A stretch of DNA of 64,000 nucleotides from Ceratorhiza oryzae-sativae (Eukaryota; Basidiomycota; Agaricomycetes; Cantharellales; Ceratobasidiaceae). Of this stretch, positions 1 to 11,831 are shown in pieces. The stretch lies in the NCBI GenBank assembly GCA_030998015.1, contig JARWMV010000247.1, positions 620,001 to 684,000 of the forward strand, given 5' to 3'. Both the position numbers and the translations under genes were made by a program. Within the stretch, counting starts at the first letter, position 1; each line of letters begins with the position of its first letter. The notes under the pieces were generated by a model. It worked only from the letters and a program-made list of their open reading frames with translations. It did no database searches and was not told the origin of the DNA.

Positions 1-2585
1 CCATCCATCGATGTTAGCGCCACTCCTACTCTTGCCAACCCTCGTTTGCCCAATTTGTCTGGCCTCCAACGGGCTCTTCCATTCAGAACTCCTCCAACAG
101 CGAAGATGAACAGGAGGCTTTGATTGAACGGCGTCTGACTGCGTTGGAACTGATGGTTAGCCTGACTGAGGCACGCCCAGGAATGTTCAGGGCACCTATC
201 GGGCCGCAGGGTGAGGGAGAATCTGGGGGCGGAGTGATCGGAGGGGAGAATGGCGTTCAGTCTATTTGGGTATCTACACTCGTAAGGGCATGTCTGAAAG
301 GGATGAGTGAAGTTATCGAGGAAGAGGGAAATGTCACACAGATAGCATGGGAAGAGTGTGAAGATGTGAGTATATTGACCAACTCGTATCTTCATTCTAA
401 CCTCGGCATAGCCTTCTGCCACAGACGATGACTACGGGTATCCACAAATATATGAAGGAGCCCTGGACCGCGCAGCTGTCGCTCTCGGTAAGCCTCACTT
501 TTATCGTGGGTCGTCAGCTCATGAGCCCCGCAGGCGGGCGAGCTTTGCTGCCCGTAGCGTTCCGTGACATACCGGCTATGCTCAGTTCGCCGGAATGGGG
601 CGTACGGCATGCTGGTCTTATGGCTATTGCTGCCGTCGCAGAGGAACATACCAGGTATCTAGGAATCATCTCAAGGGCATTAGTTTTTCCCATTAACATC
701 TTTCAGGTTCTTGAAATGGAAGTTGGGAAAGTCGTGGAATTAGTCGTCCCTGCATTTACGGATCCTCACCCGCGTGTCAGGTTTGCGGCATGCCAATGCA
801 TGTAAGCGTGTGTATGATCCACAAAGCAATTAACTGACTACCTAGCAGAGGTCAGCTATGCACCGACATGGAGGTATGAATCATCTCACCAGCTTGAATC
901 ACATTCTCTCATAAACGAGAGTGCAGGAAATATTTCAACAACGATACACTAAGGAAATTTTGTCGTGTTTGATACCAGCCATGGATTCTCGGGAGGCAAG
1001 GTTCGCGCGTTTGGATGGCTCAACTGACATATGCTAATAACCATCGCTAGAGTACACTGTCACGCCGCCAAAGCCCTCATAAATTTTTGCTGTGGCGTCG
1101 AAGCGGATCAACTCGCGCCATACCTAGACGACATTATTTCTAGGCTACTGCGCTTGCTCAGCAGCCCGCGACGTTACGTTCAAGAGCAGGCTCTTACAAC
1201 GCTAGCTATGGTTGCAGACGCGAGTGCCGAGAAGTTCCGGGTTGTAAGTTCATCCACGAATCACTCGAGCAGGTGTGACCATCGTGATTTCAGTACTATC
1301 CTTCGATTATGCCCCTACTTTTACAAGCATTGAGAACACCGGCGACTCCTGAGACCCAGGTATTACATTGCAAAGCAATGGAGTGTGCTGGGCTGATGGG
1401 TACGCTCCACGACTGGTTCCAACGTGCATATAGTAAATGTTTCGGCTAGGAATCGCCGTTGGTCGCGAAGTTTTCCAACAAGACGCGGAAGAGCTAGCCA
1501 AGTTATTGTTACAGATACAAGGTGGCCCCGGCCGTGTTTGTTTGATTTTTTTCTTATTAACAGTATGTTTAGCGCAACCTACTACGGATGACGACACCAC
1601 GCCAATGCACCTTCAACAAACCTGGGCTAAAGTGTGCCAAGCGATGGGTGATTCGTTCGAACCATACCTTGAGTTTATCATGCCACCACTTCTCAAGAGC
1701 GCAGGGATAAAGCCTGATATCAATGTTGTTGGTATGAGCTATGTTTGGCCTCGGTAAACTTACCAGTAATGACTTGCAGACGACGACGAAATGGAGGCTC
1801 GCGAGGGTTTTGACATGCTTGACTTGCACGACGGCCAGCATGTCGAAATAAGGACGTCAGTGCTTGAAGAGAAGAGCGCTGCTTTTGACGCCCTACTCAT
1901 ACATGCAAGTACCTTGGGCTCCAAACTTGGACCTTACATTAGACCAACCCTTGAGCTGGCGTTACCGGGCCTCAAGGTATGCGAAACTGAACCAAATCTT
2001 ACAAAGCTCACGTTTGCCTAGTTTTACTTTTCAGAAAATGTCCGGGAAGTCTGTACGCTGTAAGGTACTTTCTTTGTGTTGAGGCCAACCAACTTACCGA
2101 ATCGACCAAGCATCATTCCAACATTGATAGCAAGTGGAAACTCTACTGGGGAAATCTCCCCTGACGAAATGAATGCGATATTTCTTCAAATAACCCGGGC
2201 AATTCAACCGGAGGGAGATGCCGGTTTCCTTGGTTCTTTGTGCAAATGCCTTGCGGATTGCCTTCTCGTAGCAGGGCGCCAAGCAATCATTCCGCCACTC
2301 GTGAACGAAATTTCTACGGCTTGCAAAGCTCAGCTTGCGGCGCTGGCGTCCCGAAGAGAGATGCGGGCACGAAGGATTAAGCATGGCCCGGAGTGGGAAG
2401 AAGACAAAGAGGATATACTATTATTACAGGAACTCGAAGATACCGCGTTTGACGAGATGAATCGACTACTAGGATTTTTAGATCCCAACCACCCAGTGAG
2501 TATAATCCCCCGGATAACGGACATGGCTGATGCTTTAATGAAGCTTTTAATCGCCATTGGGTCCATCAAAGAAATGGGCATTTGA
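1..2585 (+). pseudogene. PSE1: Importin-5/Pse1-like karyopherin beta, 3'-truncated
   Basis: This is a nuclear import receptor built of HEAT repeats. The order of conserved blocks matches importin-5/Pse1: an acidic linker with DDDYGYP after the 366-410 intron, MLSSPEWGVRHAGLMAI near 580, DPHPRVRFAACQC near 760, a [12 protein letters not shown] block near 1060, GIAVGREVFQQDAEELAKLL near 1440, DDDE...DLHDGQ near 1785, then EEKSAAFDALLIHA near 1870. Short introns (366-410, 489-519, about 655-705 and several more) separate them. The 5' end lies outside the window. The last recognisable block is GSIKEMG, followed by TGA at 2583. In the family this point is about three quarters along the protein, so roughly the last 250-300 residues are missing. 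No homologous coding continues downstream. I therefore call it a truncated copy; a short isoform is less likely. Family call is strong, pseudogene status moderate. Confidence 0.85.
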
Positions 2586-2775
2586 ATAAACGCGACCCAG
2601 AGACCCGAAGCGTTTCTTGGGCCGATACAGTTGTGTTTAAATGTAAACGTGCGCGATAAATATTCACCGAGATCGAATCCTTGGGAACCCGTATTTGCAT
2701 GTGTGTTATCGTCTCGTCCATGATATGTGAATTCTCTAAGCCAGTTCAATCATACATCATTCAGAGAATAAATAA

Positions 2776-3245
2776 CTACTCTCGATTAAACACTCTTTGC
2801 AAGACCTCGAGGAATGGTTTAGCGAAACGAGAATTTCCGCTTGAGGCGGAGTCTCGACTCTGGGTGCGATCAAATTGGGGCGCCGAGGTAGTAGGAGGTT
2901 CTGTGGGCTCAGCATCGGGGATATAGCCCGGTAGCCCAACCGCAATTCGAGCATCGTGTCCAGCCTTCAGCTCGCGGGCAGCCTCGACGGCCGCAGGATG
3001 AAGCGCTACGAAACCAGAGGGAGGGGATGGTGCAACAGATGGGTCTTCATGCGGAACACCGAAAGTAGGACTCAAAGGGTCATCTCTATTTATGCACCGT
3101 GAGCGTGGATGACAGATTATCGGAAACTGCGCGTACGCAGCTGAGCGCTCGCGCCTGGAAGGCCAGTGGCACCAACGTCGTCGTGCTCTCCTGAACGGAG
3201 AAATTCGTGGTGCCGGTGACCGGTAGACATCTCGAGCAACGTGGG
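2776..3245 (-). CDS. Unrecognised protein, possible last exon
   Basis: A minus-strand frame open for about 155 codons ends at 2776. The first half is arginine- and proline-rich. The second half is acidic, with a PTEPPTTSAPQF stretch and the C-terminus FLEVLQRVFNRE. A CTAAC branch-like site near 3255 suggests an intron acceptor upstream, with earlier exons possibly among the short minus-strand frames at 3271-3522 and 3564-3965, but I could not build a consistent gene. No family recognised; it may not be a gene. Confidence 0.25.
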
Positions 3246-4090
3246 CGAAAGTGTTAGTAAGGGTAGGATCTCAAGGGGAACCTGTCAGTTGGGCAGAACG
3301 TAACGTTGAATCCACGCCGATGAGGAGAAAGGTATGGCAGGCGAGTCTAGATATAGTGCTGAGATATGGCGCAAAACTCTGCCCATTGGGAATATAGGAG
3401 ATCCGAGCTAACAGGTTTCGAGACAGTTGCCAGGAATCAACGCGCAGGCGGTCAGTTGAGCACCCGCAGATCGTTCGAATTATAATACGAAGCCTCGATA
3501 ACAGTCTTCTTCCGAGTTCCAACAGATCGTGGCGGAAATCTTACTGTAAATGGGTGAGTAGCGTCAACCCCTCATCAGTTGTAACATATAGTAAAGATTG
3601 ATCGAGGCCGAGGAGCTGAGAGGTGTGAGAACGGACCAGAGATAAGTCATCAAAAACAAGAAAATGTCGGCTAGATGCCCGTTTTTCGTTGGCCCCATCG
3701 GCCGACCGTCTCGATTAGCCTGGTGTGTTGGAACGGCTGACTGAAAATAGCAGTCAGGCTCAGCGATATGAGGCCCCGATATCAGCAATGGTATCATTAT
3801 GTGAAATATCCTATTCATGTAGTAGCACTTGATTGAAGCCTCGAACCAATAGTCGTCGTCATGAAGATTCCTGATTCGGGATATAGATCCTATTTTAACG
3901 TGTCGAGCGTCGAACACTTTCGCACGGATCTCGAGATTCAACCGCAAGTTCCGTTCCATGGTCATAGCGTTAGGTCTGAATAGTCTGTATCTCCTGGTTC
4001 AAAAATACAAGAGGAGTTCAGGCCGCTGTTCTAGTGCTGTGCGATGCCAATGCCAACCGTTTGAGGGGGAAAGTCAGTGGCTGATTTACA
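3246..4090. other. Interval with only weak open frames
   Basis: Between the unrecognised frame and the TIR element at 4091 I see two minus-strand frames (3271-3522 and 3564-3965) without a recognisable domain. They could be upstream exons of the 2776 frame or chance. No repeats seen. Confidence 0.3.
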
Positions 4091-4319
4091 CGTCGGGAAA
4101 AAGCCCCGGGGCAAATTTGACCTGGTGTGGCAAACCGGGTTGGTTACATCATGTAACTGCCCGGGCTGTGTAATCTCTACAAATTTGCCCTGTTTACCTA
4201 TGGCAAATTGTGCAAACCGGGGTAAATAACGGTGTGTTTCACCTGGGGGAAGGCAAACTGGGAAAATGGGCAAATTGGATGTAATTTGCCCAAATTTGCC
4301 TGGGGCTTTTTTCCTGACG
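4091..4319. mobile_element. MITE-like element with imperfect terminal inverted repeats
   Basis: About 229 bp bounded by inverted repeats of about 27 bp. The left end begins CGTCGGGAAAAAGCCCC and runs into GGCAAATTT; the right end, read in reverse complement, begins CGTCAGGAAAAAAGCCCC and runs into GGCAAATTT. The inside is rich in GGCAAA/TTTGCC words on both strands and has no coding capacity. No clear target duplication is seen. It lies downstream of P450 no. 1 and is probably a non-autonomous DNA transposon. Confidence 0.65.
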
Positions 4320-4942
4320 CACGTGACCAGATGTTCTGATCCGCCAGCAGCATTCGTTCAGGCTTGATGATTATCCGCCATGGTACACTCAGGGAAACCT
4401 CTCTCAACGGATTGTAAATATAGAAACGCATGTAGAAGACAAAATTAGTGCTCAAAGCGGGTGGGACTCATGAGTGGAAAAGTTCAGATTCCGTTGGCAA
4501 CCGGGCCCCAAGAGTGTCATGCAAGGAAGTCAAGAATATTTACCCCACATTAAGCGCGGTTCACCAAAGAGTGGCCAGGAGCAAACTAGAGCTATCCCCA
4601 GAGGATGGCAAGCATTAGAGTTTCCTCACCGAGTGATGGTTGATGGAGGCTCTAAGCTATAGACTATAATATAGCCATGTGGGGTATAATTGAGATAGAT
4701 ACTCCTAAGTGCTTTTATGATCTCACCCATCATTTCCACCAAGTATTCAATGAGGCTTTGGGCAAAATGTTTGTTGGTTCGCGCGACGCTTCCACCAATT
4801 CGTGCCAGGCGATTACGACAGCACCTTGTTGTGCCGAGGGCTGTAACAGGCTGCATATAATGACACTGCATGTCTTAACCCCAAGAAACATGGAATAATA
4901 ACATCAATTTAAATTTGTTTTACTCCCAATAGTTATTACAAT
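4320..4942. other. Intergenic, nothing recognised
   Basis: Short open frames on both strands (4474-4662, 4677-4898) show no family resemblance. This interval is downstream of the minus-strand P450 stop codon. Confidence 0.4.
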
Positions 4943-7599
4943 TTAAATCTCAGTGACGCGAAGCAGCAATTTGGGCACTCTCTCTGGATTATTCTGTTCG
5001 CTTTTCAAAAAGGGGAGCTGAGTCCCCACAGCCTAGATTCCACGAATGAATAAAGTAAATGGAGAAATTAACGTTGCAGATTGCGCACCTCCCATTGAGA
5101 TGGTTCTTGCTGAGATGGCTCGAACTTGAAGCTTTTTACCAGTGCAGCAACCATTACCTCTGGGATCATCTGTCAATGGTGACAGCAAGCGATGGTAGAA
5201 CAAACTCAACTGATCTCCATAACCGCAAACTTGCAGTAAAGGTCAAGATAGAATTCAATTAACTACGAGGCTGAGACACCATACCTTGAAACCACTAATG
5301 CAAGTATATATGCGTGATCAGCTGGGAAAAATCTCGAGTGGAACACCGTCAGCTCGACTCACATGCATGAGGTTGCCCCTCCTCCAAAGGACATCCTGCC
5401 AAAAGAACAAGTCAGAAAAGATGCAACTTTTTTACGCCTTACTAACACCGATGAGTAGACACCGGGGAGCTGAGCTCCAGGTTCCGTCACTTCCTCGAGT
5501 TTACGGCCTATCCAACGCTCCGGCCAAAACTCATTCGCTTTCTCTCCCCATATGCTCTCATGTCGATTCGCCATGGCGAAGCTCATAACGACGCGAGTGC
5601 GCTTCTTGATTGGAATGCTCGTGATCTCGCCATTTGGTGTCTGGACAGGATGCTCGAGTGGAATCACAGTGTCCTTGTTGTTGCTAATTCCGAGGTATCA
5701 TTAATGGAGGCAAATAGTGGAGGGAGAAACTCTCACAATCTATCCGATTGAACCACTGGCCCGTAAAGTCGTAGGGACTCTCGAACGATTGCATCCAGGT
5801 AAGGAAGTTCAAGTAATTCGTCGTTGTCAATGCCGTTCTTGTGTTGTTCGAAATACAAGCCGAGTTCTTCACGCAGCCTGAACTGAACCTCGGGCATATC
5901 TGCCAGAAGACTAAGAATTCGTGACACCATCGTACTGGGATCTCATTAAGTCCAGTATACGTACAGCACAGGAAAATGTACCTTACCTTGTAGTCTCATG
6001 GCCGGCGAACATAAACGTGCTACCACAAGGCTATTAGTAGAGCAATTCTATTCGCCATTTGAGACCCGAAGCTTACTTCATGTGACCAATCATTTCTTCT
6101 TCTGTTATATAATTCTCCGAGCCTTCAACCTCATTGGCCTTCACTGCAACACGAGAACGCCCTCAATATAGATATCGCACATCACACGCAAGTTGTACGT
6201 ACTCAGTAAAGTCAATATATCCCGCCCACGGCCAGCCTGCGATGAAAGCTCTTCCCCAGAAGAGATGAGCGCTTGACGGGCTCGGATGACTTCTTCTGCT
6301 TGCTTGTTCTGTACTGCTACGGCACTCCGAAGGGTTTGGACATCCCTAATGGGAATGTAGCCCACAGCCCAACGGCGAAACGCAGGCGTCCCCAATCTGT
6401 AGAAAAACGGCAATAGGCTTACGAAGGGGTTAAGTTTGACGAACGCTCGCCTGAGAGTGGATAGCATGAATGGTTTGCAACGGTTGATCAGAGTTTAGGA
6501 CACACATGACGTTTTTGGCTGCGATATGGTACTCGTTGCGCTGTCCAGTGAACGAGCCGAATGAGTACCCCAGACCAGCTTCGCCGACGAGCTCCAGAGC
6601 GGCGATAGCCATCCACGGAAAGACATTGACTTCCTTGGACGGGGAGCTTGGCTGATGCAGCTCTTTTCTGATACCATCGCAAGTCTATGTGGGTGTAAAA
6701 TCAATAAGCAGAGTAGGGGCAGCTTTCGTAACGTACTTGTTCAGCAATGTCCGCGAATATTGGCATCTAATGCGTAATTTAGCAGTGAAATGCACTGAAG
6801 GGGCATATAATACCACTGAACAAATGCTTAGCACGATATTTTCGCAGGTGTGGTTAATTTTACTCACATTCACGAAGGAATTTCATAGTGAACACGGGAT
6901 TCAACAACTGCAAGATACTATTGTCGAGTCAATCCACCAAATTAGAAAAACGAGCATACCTTGCGCTGGGTTCGATGCGCATCGCCTTGAAATGATTTAG
7001 CTCGAGTCGACCATCATATTTCCGAACAACATACCACTCAGAGCAAGCAAACCTCCGCCAAAAGCCGACCCCATCAAACTATAGCAAGATTGTTCAGTAT
7101 ACCGCGTAGCGCAACCAAAGGAGCCGACGGGGGATATCACCTACAGACTGGAGCCCTCTGGGCGCTCAAAGTTGGGCCGTTCCTTGACCAAGACCGAATG
7201 CAGAGCGCCTGGATCCATCGTCCAAATTATCTCTTCCTGGAGATTATGCTCAGCAGACGATCGTCGCGAAATTATGTGATAGGACACCTACACCGAAAGG
7301 GCCTTGGATTTTGGCAGTCATGCCATACGTTTTAGCCAGATGCTCATGGTACTGGACGCCGTTTAGCCCAAAAAGATGTGCGAAATGTCCTGAAAAAAAA
7401 TCATATAAGCGGACAGATCAGAGCACAACTTGGGTGCAGTACCCGACATCCAGTTCCCTGGAGGCGGACCCGGCAGCTGAACGAGCAATTTATCGCGACT
7501 AAACAGCTGGTAGAGCAACAGAATCAAGCAACCGCCGAGTGTAAGCCAAATAATGGCAGGAAATCCCCAAAGGGGTGTGCGAAGAGCCTCGGAAATCAT
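4943..7599 (-). CDS. Cytochrome P450 no. 1, multi-exon
   Basis: A heme-thiolate mono-oxygenase, membrane-anchored in the ER, substrate unknown. ATG at 7599 opens MISEALRTPLWGFPAIIW, a hydrophobic anchor, then the proline hinge LPGPPPGNW. Further along: GEAGLGYSFGSFTGQRN (near 6540), I-helix FAGHETT (near 6010), K-helix ESLR (near 5770) after ELPYLDAIV, PERF-region FWPERW (near 5530) and heme loop SFGGGATSCM (near 5375). The heme-loop exon ends right after Cys-Met at a donor, and an intron also precedes the loop. The last exon reads to a TAA at 4943-4945 through PKLLLRVTEI. The heme loop lacks the usual Arg before Cys. All expected motifs are present and the in-frame stops I met fall in plausible introns, so it may be functional. 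Two paralogues lie at 39.7 and 44.8 kb in the same orientation. Confidence 0.87.
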
Positions 7600-8269
7600 G
7601 TCGCAGTGGGGGCCCGTCAAAGAGACCCCGTGCGTTTTTATCCACCATAAGCCCTTCAATTGGTTAGTGCTAGGGATGCACTTATGCAAAACTGTGCCTG
7701 GATAGGACAGCTACCGCGTGCAAGGTTATTGAATCTTAGGGTTCTCTGCTCTCGGAGATAGTGAAATTTGGTCACATTGCTCAGGAAGGCGTTAAACTCC
7801 GTATTGCTGTCTTACGGTATTTGGTGCCTCGAATAACGAAATACACGCGTGGGCAAGGATATATCCAGGACGAATACGTGCCACAACGTCCAACGATCCA
7901 CACATGTGGTCCTTTAGTCACTTCTAAGGTCACTACGCTCATAGAAGTCCAGATCGGTTATGAATCCTCACATGTCCGTGACATGGATGTCGTCCTCTTC
8001 ATACCAAAGTAGGATACAACATGGTCCCATAAACCGGGACCAGCCGAAAGCAGGAAATGCATCAAGGGACAATGACAACAACACACGGACAATCCAGCAG
8101 ACTACAGATAATCTACGATGGTTTGCAATCGTCTCGCGATCCGAGGTGGGAACTCGAACGCGGTCAGTCGCGGTCCAAACTCGAGTACGATCATACGGAT
8201 GCCTTCTCGCAAAGCTGCGAGTTTTACGCGTCAATAACTTGTGCGGAACGTGTGGCTGGATGGATTCAA
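7600..8269. other. Intergenic between P450 no. 1 and NDC1
   Basis: This holds the upstream region of P450 no. 1 and the downstream region of NDC1. Small open frames (7761-8012, 7960-8304) look random. Confidence 0.4.
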
Positions 8270-10516
8270 CTAACCCTCTGCGACTGGCTGAACAACCTTT
8301 TTGATGGCGTCCTCGGTATTTGGTGTTGGATTGGCATTAGTCTCTTCTACAAGCTGTTCGAGAGCACCAAGATATGAAATCATAGCTTCAAGCACGCGGG
8401 GAATATCCCTCTGGACACGGCCATAAGGATCTTCATGCAAAGAATGAGTCACCAGCGTCGACAAGGCTAGGGATTCCAAGTTATTACGGCATTCTAAATT
8501 CCAATCCTTCGACTCACCTTCGATTGCCCAAACATCGGCATCTCGATTTGGTAACAGCGCTTCGAGCTTTGCCTCCTGCCTCTCTACAAACAAAGTATCC
8601 CACGCCCAGCGAGCCCAGAATGCAGCGTTTGGAGGAAGGATGCTCATGATACCGCTCAAGTCGGGCTTAGGGAATTTCCATGTTTTAATTGACGCGGGAA
8701 GCTGCACGGGGATAGACGCCGCAGGGGCAGAGTGCGAAGGTAGGAAGATGGAAGGAACAGTCGTTGGGACGACATTTGCGACAGCGTTGGCAGTTCCAAC
8801 AAACTTGTCAAGTGCTCCAGAGGGAGTCGTCGAGGCTGCTTTGTAGATTGACCCTTGTAAGGTTTTGGAGGTCTGGGCAACGGCGGGTTGGGTGGCCACG
8901 GGTGTCACGGCTGGTAGAGAACCCATCAGATACAGTATCCGACACGTAATAAAGGAGATTTACCAGCCGGGGGAAGGGCGTTTCGATTGTTGACTGTGGA
9001 ATAGTCCTTGCCGAGTAGCAATAGACATTCCCTGCAAACCAGCTCCCATGCGGTCGGGTTGGCCTTGAGATCAGAGAACAAAGCAACACGGCGCGGGGGA
9101 CGATTCACAACAACGTTGGCTAGCTCAGCAAAGGCAAAAAACTGGAAAGATTGAAGTTAGTTTCGTCCTTCAAATGAATGTTAAATCATCATATACCTTG
9201 AAGTAGTCGTTATTGCTCTGCAGACCGGCGATTAAGGATGCATTGGGATCCTCCTTGAACTGGGACAGATGTATGACCTGTATGGAGTGAGCATCAAGAG
9301 ACATTCCTGAGCCGAAACCAAGTACCTGACTAGTATTGATCTCGAACCATGCTCCTGTAATATCCCACAACAATAGCGTTGACAGGTGCAGCACGAACGC
9401 CCTCCAAAAGAGGAACCAGGATACGAGTTGCCAGTATGCGCCAGGTCGTAGAATAAAGTGCATAAAAGGCCTGCATGGAAAAAGTTAGATCTATCGCCCT
9501 GAGCAAACGACAATAGGAATAAGATCAGCTCACCCAACAGCAAACCCAAGCAGGCGGTTCACGATACTCCACATGAACACACGGAGGACGAAATATGCAG
9601 GTATAAACGAGACCGAGTAGACTGCTGCGAATGCCAACGACCGGGCGGAAGATCTCCATGTTGCGGCCTGGGTTCGTTGTTTCAGGCCACCCTACCGACA
9701 TGTGTCAGTGACACATTCTATGGAAGAATAAAAGACCTCTCACAAATCGACGGAGCCACTGGGGATTACGGTTTAGCATGGAATCTAGAGAGGCGTATAC
9801 GATGCCGAGAACAATGTTTCCGCAGACGAGCATGAGGTGGCGCTCGTTCAGGCTCCACGGGTGTCGGCTATGAAGTAATCAGGTCGAGTTTGGCTAGCAA
9901 AAAGAACAAACTTACTTGGAGCCAGTAAATAGCGACAGCTTAATCCCGGGAACATGTGTGCTCACGAAGCTGGCGTACAATGAAGCAAGTACCGCGCCGG
10001 AAAATACGTGTAGCAACAAGTAGAGGTATGGAATTGATATGATTTCGGCCGCAAGAGTTTTGGAACGAGCGTCAGGCAGGGCTTCACGAGCGTCAGCCGA
10101 GATGATCCCAGCGCCACAATATGGCTTACCGCGTCGTCGTATTTTACGAGCCACGAGTGCCGGGAGCACGGCAAAGAGGAATGCGAGGATGAGGTGGAGA
10201 GCGTTGGAGAACGTGAGATATATGATTCCTCCTAGTGTGGATGGCTAGCATCAGCAACCGTACCGTGGGGACAATGTGACGGATGTACCTCTCAGGCTCA
10301 AGGTGGATGCAGGAACAACAACAGCCGTCAGACACATGGCTTTCCAGAGGACCTGTCTGAATCGCTGGCTGAGAATTAGCTGTAGGGCGAGGATGGTCAG
10401 CGCGACTATGGTCTCCAGCAACGGTGTCTCCTTACCCGACATGCTTTCTCGTACGACGTTGCCGACGGCTTCTGGGGGGGTTGGGGCGCGGCCGGAAACG
10501 TAGAGCGAGATGCCAT
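8270..10516 (-). CDS. NDC1: Nucleoporin NDC1
   Basis: Ndc1 is a transmembrane nucleoporin that anchors nuclear pore complexes and spindle-pole bodies in the nuclear envelope. I start it at ATG 10516 (MASRSTFPAAPQPPQKP) because a short intron then joins to LILSQRFRQVLWKAM, the first membrane segment. Hydrophobic segments follow near 10,290, 10,000, 9,800 and 9,400 (LFWRAFVLHLSTLLLWDI-like), as expected of the multi-pass N-terminal half. The soluble half has DPNASLIAGLQSNNDYFK, a GT-AG intron at about 9140-9197, then FFAFAELANVVVNRP and ALFSDLKANPTAWELV. The C-terminus HEDPYGRVQRDIPRVLEAM is typical of the family. At least six short introns. Stop at 8270. No lesion seen; a conserved single-copy gene that anchors this block as ordinary host DNA. 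Confidence 0.85.
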
Positions 10517-11012
10517 CGTGAACAGACTAGAATAATGTCAGTCGAATATCGTCGACTCGAACTGTCTCTTACCAGCGCAACCCCGCGCTGTTGACGTCGA
10601 GAGAAACAAACGCGTGTAGTACAGACGCTTGCGTCCGCGGAACCCGCGCTCTCCCACATAAGCTGGTCACAATCTCGGCCTCGCGCGACACAAGATATAT
10701 AACCACAGGCTACCTCGATCAGACATTAAGAAGATTTGTGAATATACCGTGCGAGTAGACATTTATCATTACTTGGCTGCTTATCTCTAAATAAGGGCCA
10801 ACAGATTCAAAGCCACATTGCAGGTGTCTAAATTGGTTCACAGATGAAAGATGCTTATTTGGCGACGTGGGTCGCAAAATCCAAGCGAGATCTATCGTTT
10901 TTGCTAGGACAGATATAGTGTGGCGTCCAAATATCGGCTTTGTCCATGAATCACATAGCTTTTCAGCACAATCCCAGCCAAGAGTCAAAATGCATGTATT
11001 TACGAATCTACA
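10517..11012. other. Intergenic: NDC1 upstream region
   Basis: About 0.5 kb between NDC1 and the lectin gene. It probably holds the NDC1 promoter and 5'UTR plus the lectin 3'UTR. No further gene recognised; a minus frame at 10719-10988 is unlike known proteins. Confidence 0.4.
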
Positions 11013-11831
11013 TTAAAACTCTTGATATGCGATGTAGGATGCAATACCGGAATTGAAGCGAGTATCAGCCCATGTATCAATTTTCGCCATCATTCCTTTA
11101 TTAGTTACGTCATTGAGATGCGTCTTAATACGCAAGTTTGCTCCGTAATCGATGTCGAATCCGCTGAGTGCGATGAAAACACGGGGTGGGCGATCGAATT
11201 TCTTGTCGAATGTAATAACTTTTGAGTGAGAGCAGTCATTATGAAACGTGTTGGGATCAGTGGTGGCAAAGACACCCATGGTGATATGTGAGCGATTCGT
11301 CGGACACGCGATCCAACACATCCCAACCCCAAACATCTTGGTATCGCTCGTTGGAGAGACGCGCATAGTGAAGCCGGTAGTCGTCACGCTCTCGGCATGG
11401 ACCACCAACCTCCAGTTTTGCTTCTCGCTCAGATCGAGCTCATTGATCCAAACTATCACTCTTGGAGCGCGAGCGAATGCCTTGTCGAACATGATTTCCA
11501 CAGTGCGCGAATCGTCGTCGTTAACGTGACACTGGCCCCACTGGAAGTCTCTGTCGTTCCCACCAACTATATCGAGCCATGTGCAGCCGGCAGAATACAA
11601 TATTGTATCGCCAGAGGCGTCAAGGTGAACAGAAGGTCTAGGCGTCTCGGTCATGTCGTCTATGTGCGCCTGGATGCGAAGGCGCTTGCCACAGTCGATA
11701 TCGAGATTGTTGAGGCCCATTGGGATTTTTGAAACTACCAAGGCGTTCATAATTTCTTTCTCTTGTTTAAGACGAGGCTTATGCCATGGACGGACATCTG
11801 TCACGTAAAACGTATTAACACGGATCGTCAT
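11013..11831 (-). CDS. Protein with three H-type lectin repeats
   Basis: A 272-residue intronless protein. Three copies of the H-type lectin fold (Pfam H_lectin, the discoidin/Helix agglutinin family) follow one another: residues about 28-95 (MGLNNLDIDCGKRLRIQAHI, then SGDTILYSAGCTWLDI), about 96-185 (F-W-Q opening, FDKAFARAPRVIVWINELDL, MFGVGMCWIA) and about 186-272 (FDKKFDRPPRVFIALSGFDI, then GANLRIKTHLNDVT and DTWADTRFNSGIASYIAY). The P-P-R-V/I plus GFD/ELD strand pairs mark each repeat. No signal peptide is visible, so a cytoplasmic or unconventionally secreted fungal lectin is likely; sugar specificity cannot be read. Repeat 1 lacks the leading strand block. ATG 11831 is the only good start. 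Confidence 0.85.
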   Translation of the reverse strand: MTIRVNTFYVTDVRPWHKPRLKQEKEIMNALVVSKIPMGLNNLDIDCGKRLRIQAHIDDMTETPRPSVHLDASGDTILYSAGCTWLDIVGGNDRDFQWGQCHVNDDDSRTVEIMFDKAFARAPRVIVWINELDLSEKQNWRLVVHAESVTTTGFTMRVSPTSDTKMFGVGMCWIACPTNRSHITMGVFATTDPNTFHNDCSHSKVITFDKKFDRPPRVFIALSGFDIDYGANLRIKTHLNDVTNKGMMAKIDTWADTRFNSGIASYIAYQEF

